DNA of 64,000 nucleotides, taken from positions 936,903 through 1,000,902 of the forward strand of contig CM067505.1 of NCBI GenBank assembly GCA_034509495.1. Reading direction: 5' to 3'. Shown here piece by piece: positions 44,284 to 54,623 of this stretch (position 1 is its first letter; each line of letters begins with the position of its first letter). The notes under the pieces are model-generated. The model worked only from the letters and a program-made list of their open reading frames with translations, was not told the origin of the DNA and ran no database searches. Source of the DNA: Acestrorhynchus altus (lineage: Eukaryota; Chordata; Actinopteri; Characiformes; Acestrorhynchidae). The translations under genes were made by a program, and so were the position numbers.

Positions 44284-45202
44284 TTATATACATATTACTG
44301 CTTATTCTACTATCACTGTCCACTCTATCAGCTCCACAGGAGCTCTTTGTGGTTCTATAATTCCAGACTGTAGTTCATCTGTTTCTCTGCAGACTTTATT
44401 CTCCTCCTTTCACCCTGCTTGAGTGTTTAAACACTGTGTCCACTCAATGTCCACTCTATCAGACACTCCGACCGAGTGTCTCCACCTTGTAGATGTTAAG
44501 TCAGAGACAGAAGCTCATCTGTTTCTGCACAGTTTGTGTTGGTCGTCCTCTAGTCCTTCATCAGTGCCCAGCGGTGACACTGAGGGATGGAAGGTCTGCA
44601 GAGAAACAGAAGAACCACAGTCTGTAGTTATAGAAGTACAGAGTTCTCCTGTATGGTCAGAGCAGCTGATAGAGTGGACAGAGAATGTAGAAACAAGGAA
44701 GTGGTCATAATGTTGTGGTTTATCTGTCCCTAATATATATCTACTCTCGGAGTTGAGACAGTTTAACTGGATCTGTTTTCTCATTGATCCGTTATATCAC
44801 ACTTAATGAACCTGAAAGACAGAACTGCTCTGTGCTATTTAAACATGTGATGGCTCCACCTCCTGGCCGTGATGTGTAACTGACCCCTTAGCGTTCACCC
44901 AGCGAAACACTCCGTGTGTGTTAATGCTTCAGTAATTCACGCTGAGTGTGTTCTCCTTTCAGCCTTACAAAGGATGAGTCTAAAAGGCCAAAGTACCGAG
45001 AGCTTCTGGTGAGTAGTGGAGATGTTTACACTGTGATGAAGGTAAACGGCTACGAGGTGTTGCGTTATCCTCTTTCTCTCGTCCTCAGAAACATCCCTTC
45101 ATTCTGATGTACGAGGAGCGATCTGTAGATGTCGCCAGCTACGTGTGCAGGATCCTCGATCAGATGCCTGCGTCCCCCAGCTCCCCCATGTACGTGGACT
45201 AA
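32133..45202 (+). CDS. map2k4: Dual-specificity MAP kinase kinase 4 (MKK4/SEK1)
   Basis: MAP2K4 phosphorylates JNK and p38 on Thr and Tyr in stress signalling. Exons: 32133 to about 32363 (MATPSSATTTSS..., MSSMQ), 40429-40531, 40722-40896, 41266-41385, 41704-41823, 41998-42049, 42189-42316, 43406-43483, 44046-44194, 44963-45008, 45089-45202. Exons 2-11 are open with perfect phases. Features: MAPK docking motif KRKALKLNF; glycine loop GRGAYGSV; ATP lysine in MAVK at the end of exon 3; HRDIKPSN across exons 6-7; DFG; activation loop SIAKT with both phosphosites; APE split between exons 7 and 8; the C-terminal MPASPSSPMYVD. Exon 1 is low-complexity Ser/Thr/Ala/His with a (CAG)n run. Its MSSMQ end is out of frame with the ATG, and no GT donor is visible after CAGG. 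Poly(A) signal AATAAA at 45653-45658. Confidence 0.96.
32640..32830. other. CpG-rich block at the start of MAP2K4 intron 1
   Basis: Many CpGs (gccgcccggagccgctgcag, gcgggcgctgaaagcggcac) and a (GGTTC)n-like cggttcggttcggttcggt at 32637-32656. Probably the downstream part of the MAP2K4 promoter CpG island. Confidence 0.5.
32885..33165. repeat. CCCCTATAC-rich low-complexity tract
   Basis: Irregular repetition of cccctatac/cccctatatg. The long open frame across it is repeat-derived. Confidence 0.85.
34340..34563 (-). mobile_element. tRNA-derived SINE
   Basis: Minus-strand pol III boxes are plain: A box TGGCTCAGCGG (34541-34551) and B box GGTTCAATTCC (34505-34515), with tRNA-like sequence around them. 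The tRNA-unrelated body follows (cactgcccctagtgtgtgaa, ggttcaatgcagaggacaaa). The head is too diverged to fold as a functional tRNA. Confidence 0.8.
37262..37460 (-). mobile_element. Truncated MITE copy (TACACTATATGGACAAA family)
   Basis: Starts at gtgtccaaaggtttgtggac and continues through cattcagctactttaagttg and cagcttgtctagtccc. A further interior piece is at 37735-37800. Confidence 0.7.
39019..39183. mobile_element. hAT-type MITE with perfect target duplication
   Basis: 165 bp bounded by perfect 19-bp inverted repeats (CAGGGGTGACCAACCCTGC). It is flanked on both sides by the 8-bp direct repeat gtttaggg (39011-39018 and 39184-39191). Eight-base duplications and CAGGGGT-like ends are hAT superfamily traits. 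Confidence 0.88.
39600..40031 (-). mobile_element. Complete MITE copy (TACACTATATGGACAAA family), inverted
   Basis: Runs from tacaccatgtgtccaaaagt to ggtgtcccaatacttttgtc. It has the family's interior landmarks in order (ctgacacagatgtacaaatg, ctctggaaagatggagct, tgtccctggacagtagagac). About 430 bp, which appears to be the family's full length. Confidence 0.8.
41086..41215. repeat. 52-bp minisatellite, 2-3 copies
   Basis: The same unit as 18588-19284 (acagactctgactgatcaga). It lies 50 bp upstream of MAP2K4 exon 4 within a copy of the host dispersed element. Confidence 0.95.
41506..41650 (+). mobile_element. Tc1-like transposase N-terminal relic
   Basis: Reads SEELRRRAVDAHQAGKGYRT then ICKEF, the helix-turn-helix start of Tc1-type transposases. 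In MAP2K4 intron 4; no downstream catalytic region. Confidence 0.75.
42355..42432. repeat. (CATC)n microsatellite
   Basis: Tandem catccatccatc with CACA interruptions just after MAP2K4 exon 7. Confidence 0.9.
42578..42812. repeat. (GT)n microsatellites in MAP2K4 intron 7
   Basis: Pure GT at 42580-42628 and an interrupted GT/GC tract at 42747-42812. A (CT)n tract at 43365-43403 abuts the exon 8 acceptor. Confidence 0.9.
44208..44280. repeat. (CA)n microsatellite
   Basis: About 70 bases of pure CA beginning 13 bp after the MAP2K4 exon 9 donor. Confidence 0.95.
44300..44725. mobile_element. Copy of the dispersed MITE-like family
   Basis: Shares cagctccacaggagctcttt, attccagactgtagttcatc, tctccaccttgtagatgtta and the terminal gtggtcataatgttgtggtt with the other copies. 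In MAP2K4 intron 9. Confidence 0.7.
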
Positions 45203-45240
45203 AGGAGCGAGAACACACTTATGTGCACACACGCACACAC

Positions 45241-45286
<46 letters not shown>

Positions 45287-47528
45287 CACCATCCGTCTGG
45301 GGGAAATCGAGAAATGCAAGCTGTTGTGTAAAGATTTGCTTCGTCAGAAAAGGAAAAAATGCAGTGTTAAAATGATGCAGAAACACCCGGTGCAATAAGA
45401 GTGGTGTTTTCAATCACGTCTGTAAAATATCATCCGAACACACACACTCTCTCACTTTCTCTCTCTCTCTCTCTACGTGTCTCTCTCTCTCGCACTGTCT
45501 CGCTCTCTCATCACACACCCACCAACCCACCCACTGAAGCTTCAGTATAATAGTGAATGAAGCCACTGCGCTCTCGGCTCATCTCAAGGACGCCTCCTCT
45601 CAGCCGCGGACGTGCAGTTTAGTCCTTTAAAAAACACCTAAATAAGCATTAAAATAAACCTCTGGAGTCGTTTCTGCTTCACCTGTGGAGTGTGTATGAT
45701 TTAGAGGAATCGTCATACTGGAACTGTGTCCCGTCCCGCCTCTGTCCGTGTCTGTGTCTTTAGGGATTAAAGCCGTGGGTCTGAATCCCAGTCTGGCTCT
45801 GCAGGTTTCGCGATATGGACAAAAGTATTGGGACACCTGCTCATGTTTCTTCTGAAATCAAGGTTAATAAAAAGAGTTGATCCTGCTTTTGTTGGAGTGA
45901 CTGTCTCTACTGTCCAGAGAAGACTTTCTACAACTCTGAAACATGGATTTGATTGCATTCAGCCATGAGTGTTAGTGAAGTCAGGGGAAATGCTATAGAG
46001 CAGTGGTTCTCAAATGTTTTAGATCATAAACCATGATCCTACCAAACCTTCTAAGTAGGCCAGATGTGGCCTCCAAGTATCACGCCAGTGGTTTTTCACC
46101 AGTTTTGTGGAGCTTGCTCACTTCTGCAAGCGAGCGTGGTAGGATGTTTGACTATTGTTCCTGGTCAGTCCAGAAAAGCTGAGAGACAGCTGTCAGCGCC
46201 CACTTTAAATTTGCTCTGATCATTGTACTTTTATTCACAGTTAGATTAGGCTTCTCTGTACTACTGTACCGTATAACAGTGTAAATCCACAGACATGTTT
46301 AGGTGCTTATTTCAGCAAACGTCAGGCTGTTACAACACTTTCTGAAGATGTCGACACCAAACATCTCCAGAATACTCAGACCATCTCCCAGTCTGACCTG
46401 GAAGAGCGTGCTTATAGACCGCTCATTGACTGCATGCACACTTACAACCATACAGCAAACCAAAGCAACCACCTAACAGAACCATAGCAACCACTAGAGA
46501 TGGAACAGCAATTAGCAGTGGCCACCTGAATCAGCCAAATAGAGAGGATAGCAAACAGCAGCACTCTTTGGCCACTTTGTGGCATGCTGGTTGCAATGAT
46601 GCTTGAAGCAGTCACTAGGGTGTTGCAATGTGTTGCAGCATAGCAACCACCTGCAAGACCGTAAGCCACAAGCCACATCCTAGCAACCACTGCTTCAGGT
46701 GGTCACTATGATGTTACCATGTGTTTTAAGCAACAGTGTTTTCTAGCGCCCGCCTGGGACATCATAGCAACCACCTAGCAACACCACAACAGCAAATGAC
46801 AGGGTCATGAAACTGCTCTTTAGTACAGCGTGGAGTTTCTTCTGATTTATTGACCAGAACAGAACATCAGACCTCCGAACAGATGGACCAAAGGATCTGT
46901 AGGATTGAGGACATTGCAGCTGATGGTTGGATGTGTGGGGGTGCAGTGAGCTGGGCTGGGGGCGAGCGCAGAAACCATGCAGAGCAGCAGAGCGTGGGAT
47001 GGAGGCCATTGGCTGTGGTTGGATGGGAAGTGGGATCGTTGTCATAACCTGGTTTCTGTCCTCACTGTACAATGAACCATGTTCTGATATATAAATAAAC
47101 AAACTCAGAAACAACAGCTGACTTTGTGTTTATATTTTGTCTCTGATTGTTTGATTTTCTACATTATTATAAAAGCCTTTTAGAAGACTTTATGTTTGTG
47201 TCCTTCGGAGCTTTTTAATATATGAGTTTTTAAAACTATAAACTGTAAAAGTGACCATCATTAATGCTCATTTAATTTCAGTCCACTGATTTTACAGAAT
47301 CGCCACAGTTTAGTGAATTAGACCTATTTTATTTATCTGTTAAATGCCACTTTGTTGATGTGTGTGTTAAGTATATAAAATAAAAATATTTGAATACATT
47401 TTATTTAAAGAGGATATGAAATAGGGAGTTTTTATATATTGATTTTTAAACAGCACACACGTCATTATTGTTAATGTGTGTTTAATATGAGTATAGCTAT
47501 AAAACTACATTTAATATTTATAAATAAA

Positions 47529-47580
<52 letters not shown>

Positions 47581-47808
47581 TTATTTTTTTAAGTAAATAA
47601 ACAGCTCAAAGATGAATATTTTGCACATTTTTACACAATGTTTATATTTACTGAATTTAATAAATTGGACATACAGAATATTAAAGACTGAATGTATTTA
47701 ATGTTCCGCTTAAATAAAATGAAAAAGCAAAATAAAAGTCCGTGCTCTTATTTTGACACCACGTGCTGCGAGTGGGACTGTTTTCCTCGCGCCGCTCGCT
47801 CCGCGTTC
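45203..47808. other. MAP2K4 3' UTR and intergenic region to ELAC2
   Basis: Contains a CA tract (45229-45282), CT-rich runs (45445-45510) and the MAP2K4 poly(A) signal. It also has a truncated MITE (45815-45990), an agcaaccacctagcaac-type repeat (46440-46790) and a (TA)n run (47528-47582). No gene seen. Confidence 0.55.
46440..46790. repeat. TAGCAACCACCTAGCAAC-type degenerate repeat
   Basis: Repeated agcaaccac/cctagcaacc motifs in both spacing and orientation variants, a pattern common in fish intergenic DNA. Confidence 0.65.
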
Positions 47809-48472
47809 ATGCTCGCGGCCGTGCTGCGTGACGTCAGCGCCGGTGTTTCCCGCACCGTGTGGCGGCGGAGCTGCGGGTCAGGGATGCTCCCGCGCGCGGG
47901 GAGGAAGGACGCGCCGCTGCGGCACGTGCGCTCCAAGGAGAAGCGCTCGCACCACGAGCTGCTAGGCCCGAGCATCGTGCACGTGCAGGTGGTGAGCGCA
48001 GGGGACAGAGAGAACGGGAGCGCGCTTTACGTCTTCTCGGAGTTCAACCGGTGAGTAACTCTAGAGCTCCTCAGCACTTCAGCCCCGCCCCCTTCAGTCT
48101 GCCACACTGTAACCCCAGTCCCTTCAGCCTACCTCAGTTTAGCTCCGCCCCATTCCTACTGCAGCCTTTAAGCCCAACCCCTATCAGCCTGCCACAGTTT
48201 AGCCCCGCCCCATTCATACTGCAGCAGTTTAACAGCATCCTTTATAGTCTGCCCCAGTTCAGCCCCGCCCCTTATGCTACAGCAGAGCTTCAGTGTAAAG
48301 CAGTTAAGCCACACCCACTCATGCTGACATCATAGAAGTGTTGTAGTCTGTTCAGTGTGAGTTGACCAATCAAAACAGTCTATTTATATTTGTCAGTCAT
48401 GATCTGAGTCTGTGATGTTGCCAGAGATCAATTAATTCATAAGTTAATACATCAGCTGTGTGTGTGTGTGTT

Positions 48473-48525
<53 letters not shown>

Positions 48526-48627
48526 TAATAAATGTGTTCTTGTTTTTTTTCAGGTATCTGTTCAATTGTGGGGAAGGAATCCAGAGGCTGATGCAGGAAC
48601 ACAAGTAATAATAACAACAACAACAAC

Positions 48628-48666
<39 letters not shown>

Positions 48667-48967
48667 TCATTTTTAATGTCTGATTTCTGTTTCAGCTGAT
48701 AATTATATGCTTCTCTCGTCAGTCATACTGACTCTAGAACCTTTTTAATTTGCTGCTTTGGTTAGAGTTCTAGATATCCCAGTGTATCAGGTCCAGAGCG
48801 TGTTTTTGTACTTCTCGGTTCCGGTGTTAAAGAACGTGAAAACAAGCTTAAAGCCGTGTGTTTGTTCTGCAGGCTGAAAGTGGCTCGACTGGACAGCATT
48901 TTCCTGACCCGGATGAGCTGGGAGACGGTGGGCGGCCTGTCAGGTACCACGTCTAGACACACACACA

Positions 48968-49027
<60 letters not shown>

Positions 49028-49190
49028 AATGTGACTGTTTCTCCCCTTTCAGGAATGATCCTCACTCTCAAAGACACTGGAGTACCAGAGTGTGTCCTGT
49101 CTGGACCCCCACAGCTGGTGTGTACCCCTCTCTCTCTCTCTTTCTCTCTCTCTCTCGCTCTTTCTCTCTTTAAGTGTTTCAGGTGGTGGT

Positions 49191-49241
<51 letters not shown>

Positions 49242-49372
49242 TGTTCCAATGGTCTTCTGATTCTAGTGTGTGTTTGTGTTCTTCTGTGCAGGAGAAGTAT
49301 TTGAGTGCCATCAGAGTGTTCTCAGGACCACTGGAGGGAATCAAGTTGTGTAAGTGTGTAAGATTCTCCGGG

Positions 49373-49433
<61 letters not shown>

Positions 49434-49839
49434 AGACTGAACCCTTGCTTTGTCTGTTGGTTCCTGACCTTGTACACACACACACACACACTCACTCACT
49501 GCCTTTTAGGTCCCTGAAAACCACCGTTTGGTAAAAGTTCTTCCAGGTGAAGCTTCAGAAGCTCCGTTTCAGGGTTTGTGTGTCAGTAGATGGAAACTCA
49601 GGTCAGAGGTTGGTTCCTGTATTTCAGTTCTGATGTTTTGTCTCCCGTGTGTGTCGGACTGCAGCGGTGAGGCCGTACACCGAGCCCGAGTATAAAGACA
49701 AGACCATGACTGTCACACAAGTGCCCATATTTGGTGAGTGATTTTACTCCTTCGGACATTCACATCTGTGTGTTTCAGTCGCCACTCCAATGTCTGTTTA
49801 CCCGTTTACTGTGCATGTGACTCCGACTGAGGTACCAGA

Positions 49840-49900
<61 letters not shown>

Positions 49901-51668
49901 AGCTGTGGCGAATGCAGATGAAGTAAGGCAGAGCAGCAGTCCGAGTGGCAGTACTGCCTCCAGTCACAGGATGGCGCTGCAGCAGCCGGATGAGTGTGAG
50001 GAGGGTTGTGCCGATGGAACAGCGTCGCAGGCGGAAAGTCCAGGTATGACTGAGATGCAGCTGAACATCCAGCAGCAGGGCTTCATCACAGCGCTGATCT
50101 CATAACAGCAGACGGGGGCTTCATCGGTGGTTTACAGCAGCAGAAGTACGGAATGAGTATAGATGGGAATGTGTACGGGAATCCACGGGGACTGGATTCG
50201 GGATGGAAATGTGAGGGTGGGAATAGACAGGGACGAGCACAGACGGATATGGGGTTGGGATTAGATGGGTATGGATGGTCAGTGTCGACTCTTTATTTGT
50301 GGGTGGGCTTCATATTCCATAATTCTGCATGAAGCCCACCCGTGAGCAATCCTGTCTCCTGGCTGTTTCTGTTCCCCCAGGCCGAGTGAGGGATCTGCAG
50401 GACTCCTCTGTGGTGGTGGCCTTTGTTTGTAAGGTAAAGATCAGAACAACGTTCAGCAGAACCTTTCTGCGTCTGAGTTTAAAGCCCGCTTGGTTTAACC
50501 GGAATTCCCTCTGACTTCCAGCTGCATCCCAAGAAAGGGAACTTCCTCGTGCTGAAAGCGAGAGATCTGGGATTGCCTGTGTAAGTTGAGCTCTGTCTGT
50601 GCTGTTTGTCATTCCTGTTCGTTCTGGAGACACATTTTAAAAGAAACGCTGTTTATTTACTGACTTCGATGGAAGAGTTGTTCCTGTTTTTATTAAACGA
50701 AGCACTGAAATGAAGGTTTTTCACAGGGTTTCTTTCATTTTGGCCATTTTTCTCACCATTCAATCACTAAATGGGATTTTATTTCCTTCAATTAATTAAA
50801 ATTAATGAAGAAATTCAAATATTTTTATTGTTTGACCATTTTTTAATTTAAATTTGCTGTTTATTCCGCGCGTCCCTGTTTTTGGCTCCATTTCCTGTTG
50901 AGAGTTTGTTTATTTTACACTCAGAATAAAGACTTTTATTTGTAGCTCTATCGTGTCTTCACACGGTGGCGCTGTAGAGAACCTCATCCTGCTGCGTCTG
51001 TTGTGTGTCCGCAGGGGGACGGCTGCTATCGGACCCATCATAGCTGCTCTTAAAGATGGGAAGAGTGTGACGTACGAAGGGAAAGAGGTAAAACGCTGCC
51101 GACGAACCTGGATTTCAGTCTGACTCGGATTCGGTTTTGCTTCGTTCTCACATTTGGACGGAAGGTGCCGCTGGAGTCCTCGCCGGCGGGACGCTGAGAC
51201 TTTGCTGTGTGTTTCAGATCCAGCCGAGCGAAGTGTGCACTCCCACTGACCCCGGGCCGGTGTTCCTCGTGATCGACTGCCCGTCCGATAAGTTTATTCA
51301 GCCTCTCTGCTCCAACGAGATACTCCGGAGGTACGGACACGCCGTAATCGATTCCGGTCCCAGATCCCTACCGGAAAGCGTTCCCTCTGCGTCCTCGCTC
51401 TAAACGCTTGTCCACCATTATTTTTAAAACACTTTAAATGCTGGATTTGTGAATGTGCTTTCAGTTCTGGGTGTTTGCGTGTGTGTTAGGTATCAGAGTC
51501 CGGAGGACGGAGCCACTCTGGTGGTCCACATGACCCCAGAATCAGTGCTGAAGATGGAGGAGTACCAGCGCTGGATGGAGAGGTACACACTGCGGTTACT
51601 CCCTCACGTGTCTCCATGTGTTGCGGTGATGTTTGCAGGTTGGTGCATACGACGTTCTTCAGACTGTA

Positions 51669-51736
<68 letters not shown>

Positions 51737-52676
51737 ACTCCGTCAGGTTTCCCTCCAGCACGGAGCACTTGATAATGAATGAGCAGGCGTGCAGCGTTCA
51801 CAATGTCAGGAGCCAGAAGATCCAGACCCAGCTGAACCTGATCCACGCCGACGTCTTCCCCCGGCTGCAGCGCTACACCAGCACGGTAACACACTCGCTC
51901 TGCTGTTCAGGGCCGTGCAGAGGGAGGGATGTTGTTATTTACCCCTGTAATCTCTCGTTTGGTTGTTTTGCTGTAGGAGTCCCAGGCTGCTCTTCCTGTT
52001 CCCAGTGTGAGAGCGGAGTGTCTGCTGAAATTCCAGCTCAGACCCAAAGCAGAGTGGCAGCGGTGAGACCTCGAGTCTGTCTAAACTAGTCTGCGGTTCA
52101 GAATTTCAGCCCAGACTGCACTGGTTCCTCGTGCTGATTCTAAACGACACACTTCAGATGATGCTCATCTAGATCTAGTTTTCATTCCCGGTCTAGATCA
52201 CTTTAATCCAGAGTTTAAATTCCCGATAATCCTCAATTCTTATTCGCCCTTCCCGATTACACTTCAGAGATCAGATCAGATCTCCAGTTTGTGTTTTTCA
52301 GATGAACCAGCTCCAGGTGACACTAGTCTGAAGCTGGTTTCATGTTGTAGATTTAGTCTCGGCTGATGGATTTTTGCCTCCAGACGCTGTAATCTGGTCC
52401 GATTTGGCTTCATCTAGATCATCACTTCGTCTTCAGGAATAAGAGCGTTAAGTCAGAGTGGCTGCGACAGCGTGTCCGCCGTCTCCAGATTAAAAGTTTA
52501 AGTCCAGAAGGACAGAAGCTCTGCAGTGGAGCTCGGTGGTGTGACGGGCCACTGTCTCCAATTCTCTATGTCTCGAAGACGCTTCTGCAGACGAGATGAA
52601 AGACTCGCTTCAGTTATTTCCAGCTATTATATTTCTGTCAGCACTTTCTCAGATGACTGAGAGTGTTTGATTGTGA

Positions 52677-52730
<54 letters not shown>

Positions 52731-53821
52731 CAGAGATGCCATCCCTCCCTGCGATGAAGAGGAATTTGTTAAGGAGGCTGCAGAGGTGCCAAACTTTCTG
52801 CAGGAAGTGGAGGAGATCAAACAGTTCCAGATGACTGACTCTGTCGTCCTGTCTGGTGAGACGGAAATGGAGAGTGAAAGAGAGCGTGGTGGGGTTTGGG
52901 GGGGGGTCCGCGGTTATGAGTCGGAGCGGGGAGGGAGGGAGAGAGATGGACAGGAACACTGATGTTTGGTGACGTTTCATTTTCTCAGCTGAGTGGCCTG
53001 CTGACCTTCTCCCTCTCGGCTGAATCAGTCACTCCTTCACCGCTGCAGCTTCTCCGTGGGGTTGGGAGGTGCTGAGGGGGGCGCTGTGTTTTCGCGTGGT
53101 CAGTGAAACCAGCACTGAGCGCAGAGGGTGTAATACATCCCCCGACCACAGTGGGGCGACTTTGTCCTGGTTTTTATTTAGATAAAGCCTGGACGTCACA
53201 TTATTGATGACCCGTAATTCTTCACTTAATGATCATGCTTAAAAAAACCCGTATGACCGACTGCTTCATATGTACATACACTGTACGGACAAAAGTATTG
53301 GGACGCCTGCTCATTGCTGTGAGGATTTGTTTCCATTCAGCGACATGAACATTAGTGAGGTTGTTGGATGAGCTCCACCCTCATCATCAGCTCATCCCAA
53401 AAGTACTGGATGGCGCTCCATTATTCCAGAGAACACCGCTCCACTGCTCCACAGCTCAGTGCCGGGGGCATTTATACCCCTCTGTTCCCCTTAAAGTCTG
53501 GGCAATACATTGAAAATATCGATACATCATAAAAATGTTTTGAATACGGTCTAAAATTTTTATTTCTCCTCTCTCTGTCCATCCGATCAGCTCCTCTGAT
53601 CACACAGGAGCTCTTTGTGGTTCTATAATTCCAGACTGTAGATCATCTGTTTCTCTGCAGACTTGCATTCTCCTCCTTTCACCCAACAAGTTCATGTGCT
53701 CACCAGTTTTATTTGTGAGCACTGTCAGATATGGTGGTCCTACACGAGTCAAGCATGTTTGCTGGGTGCCACACACAGAGTTAGCACAGACAGTACAGAA
53801 TGGAGCATTTTCACCAGCTGA

Positions 53822-53904
<83 letters not shown>

Positions 53905-54580
53905 CTGAAGGTAAGGTGGACCGCTTTCCGGAGGTGGTGTTTCTGGGGACGGGATCAGCCCTGCCGATGAAGATCAGGAACGTCAGCGGCACTCTGCTCA
54001 ATATCAGGTACTGATGTTCACTCCTTAGCCCCTAGAGGGCGCAGCAGGAACCCAAAGCACGCCGAAGAACTTCCACAACGTTAATAAGAGGAACTTCTGC
54101 TGGAGTCCAAACTTTATCACCGTTTCCATCATCTGAATCTCATAAACCCTGTGTCTCCATCTGTCCCTGTCCCAGCTCTTCCCAGTCTCTGCTGATGGAC
54201 TGTGGCGAAGGCACGTTTGGTCAGTTGTGCCGTCACTATGGCAACCATGTGGACGAGATGTTGGCCAAATTGTCCACGGTGTTTATCTCCCACATTCATG
54301 CTGATCATCACACGGTGAGTGCATGCAGACTGCGTTTCAGCCCATACTGTCTTCGACTGTGTTCGAGTTTGTCCCAAACCCTTACACACACACACACACA
54401 CACACTTGTGTGTTTTCTGTTCCTCTGTTAGGGGTTGATTAATCTGCTGCTGCAGCGAGAGCGAGCTCTGGTAGGTGCATTTCTATTCTCAGCAGTGCTG
54501 CTGCTCTTTCATTCTGTATGAATATACGGCACTAGATATTGTTATTAACAGTTACGGAACCTTTAATGACTCCATCACAT

Positions 54581-54623
<43 letters not shown>

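Noticed and set aside
46845..47050. Open frames between MAP2K4 and ELAC2
   Set aside because: No recognisable family, no splice context, and repeat-rich surroundings.
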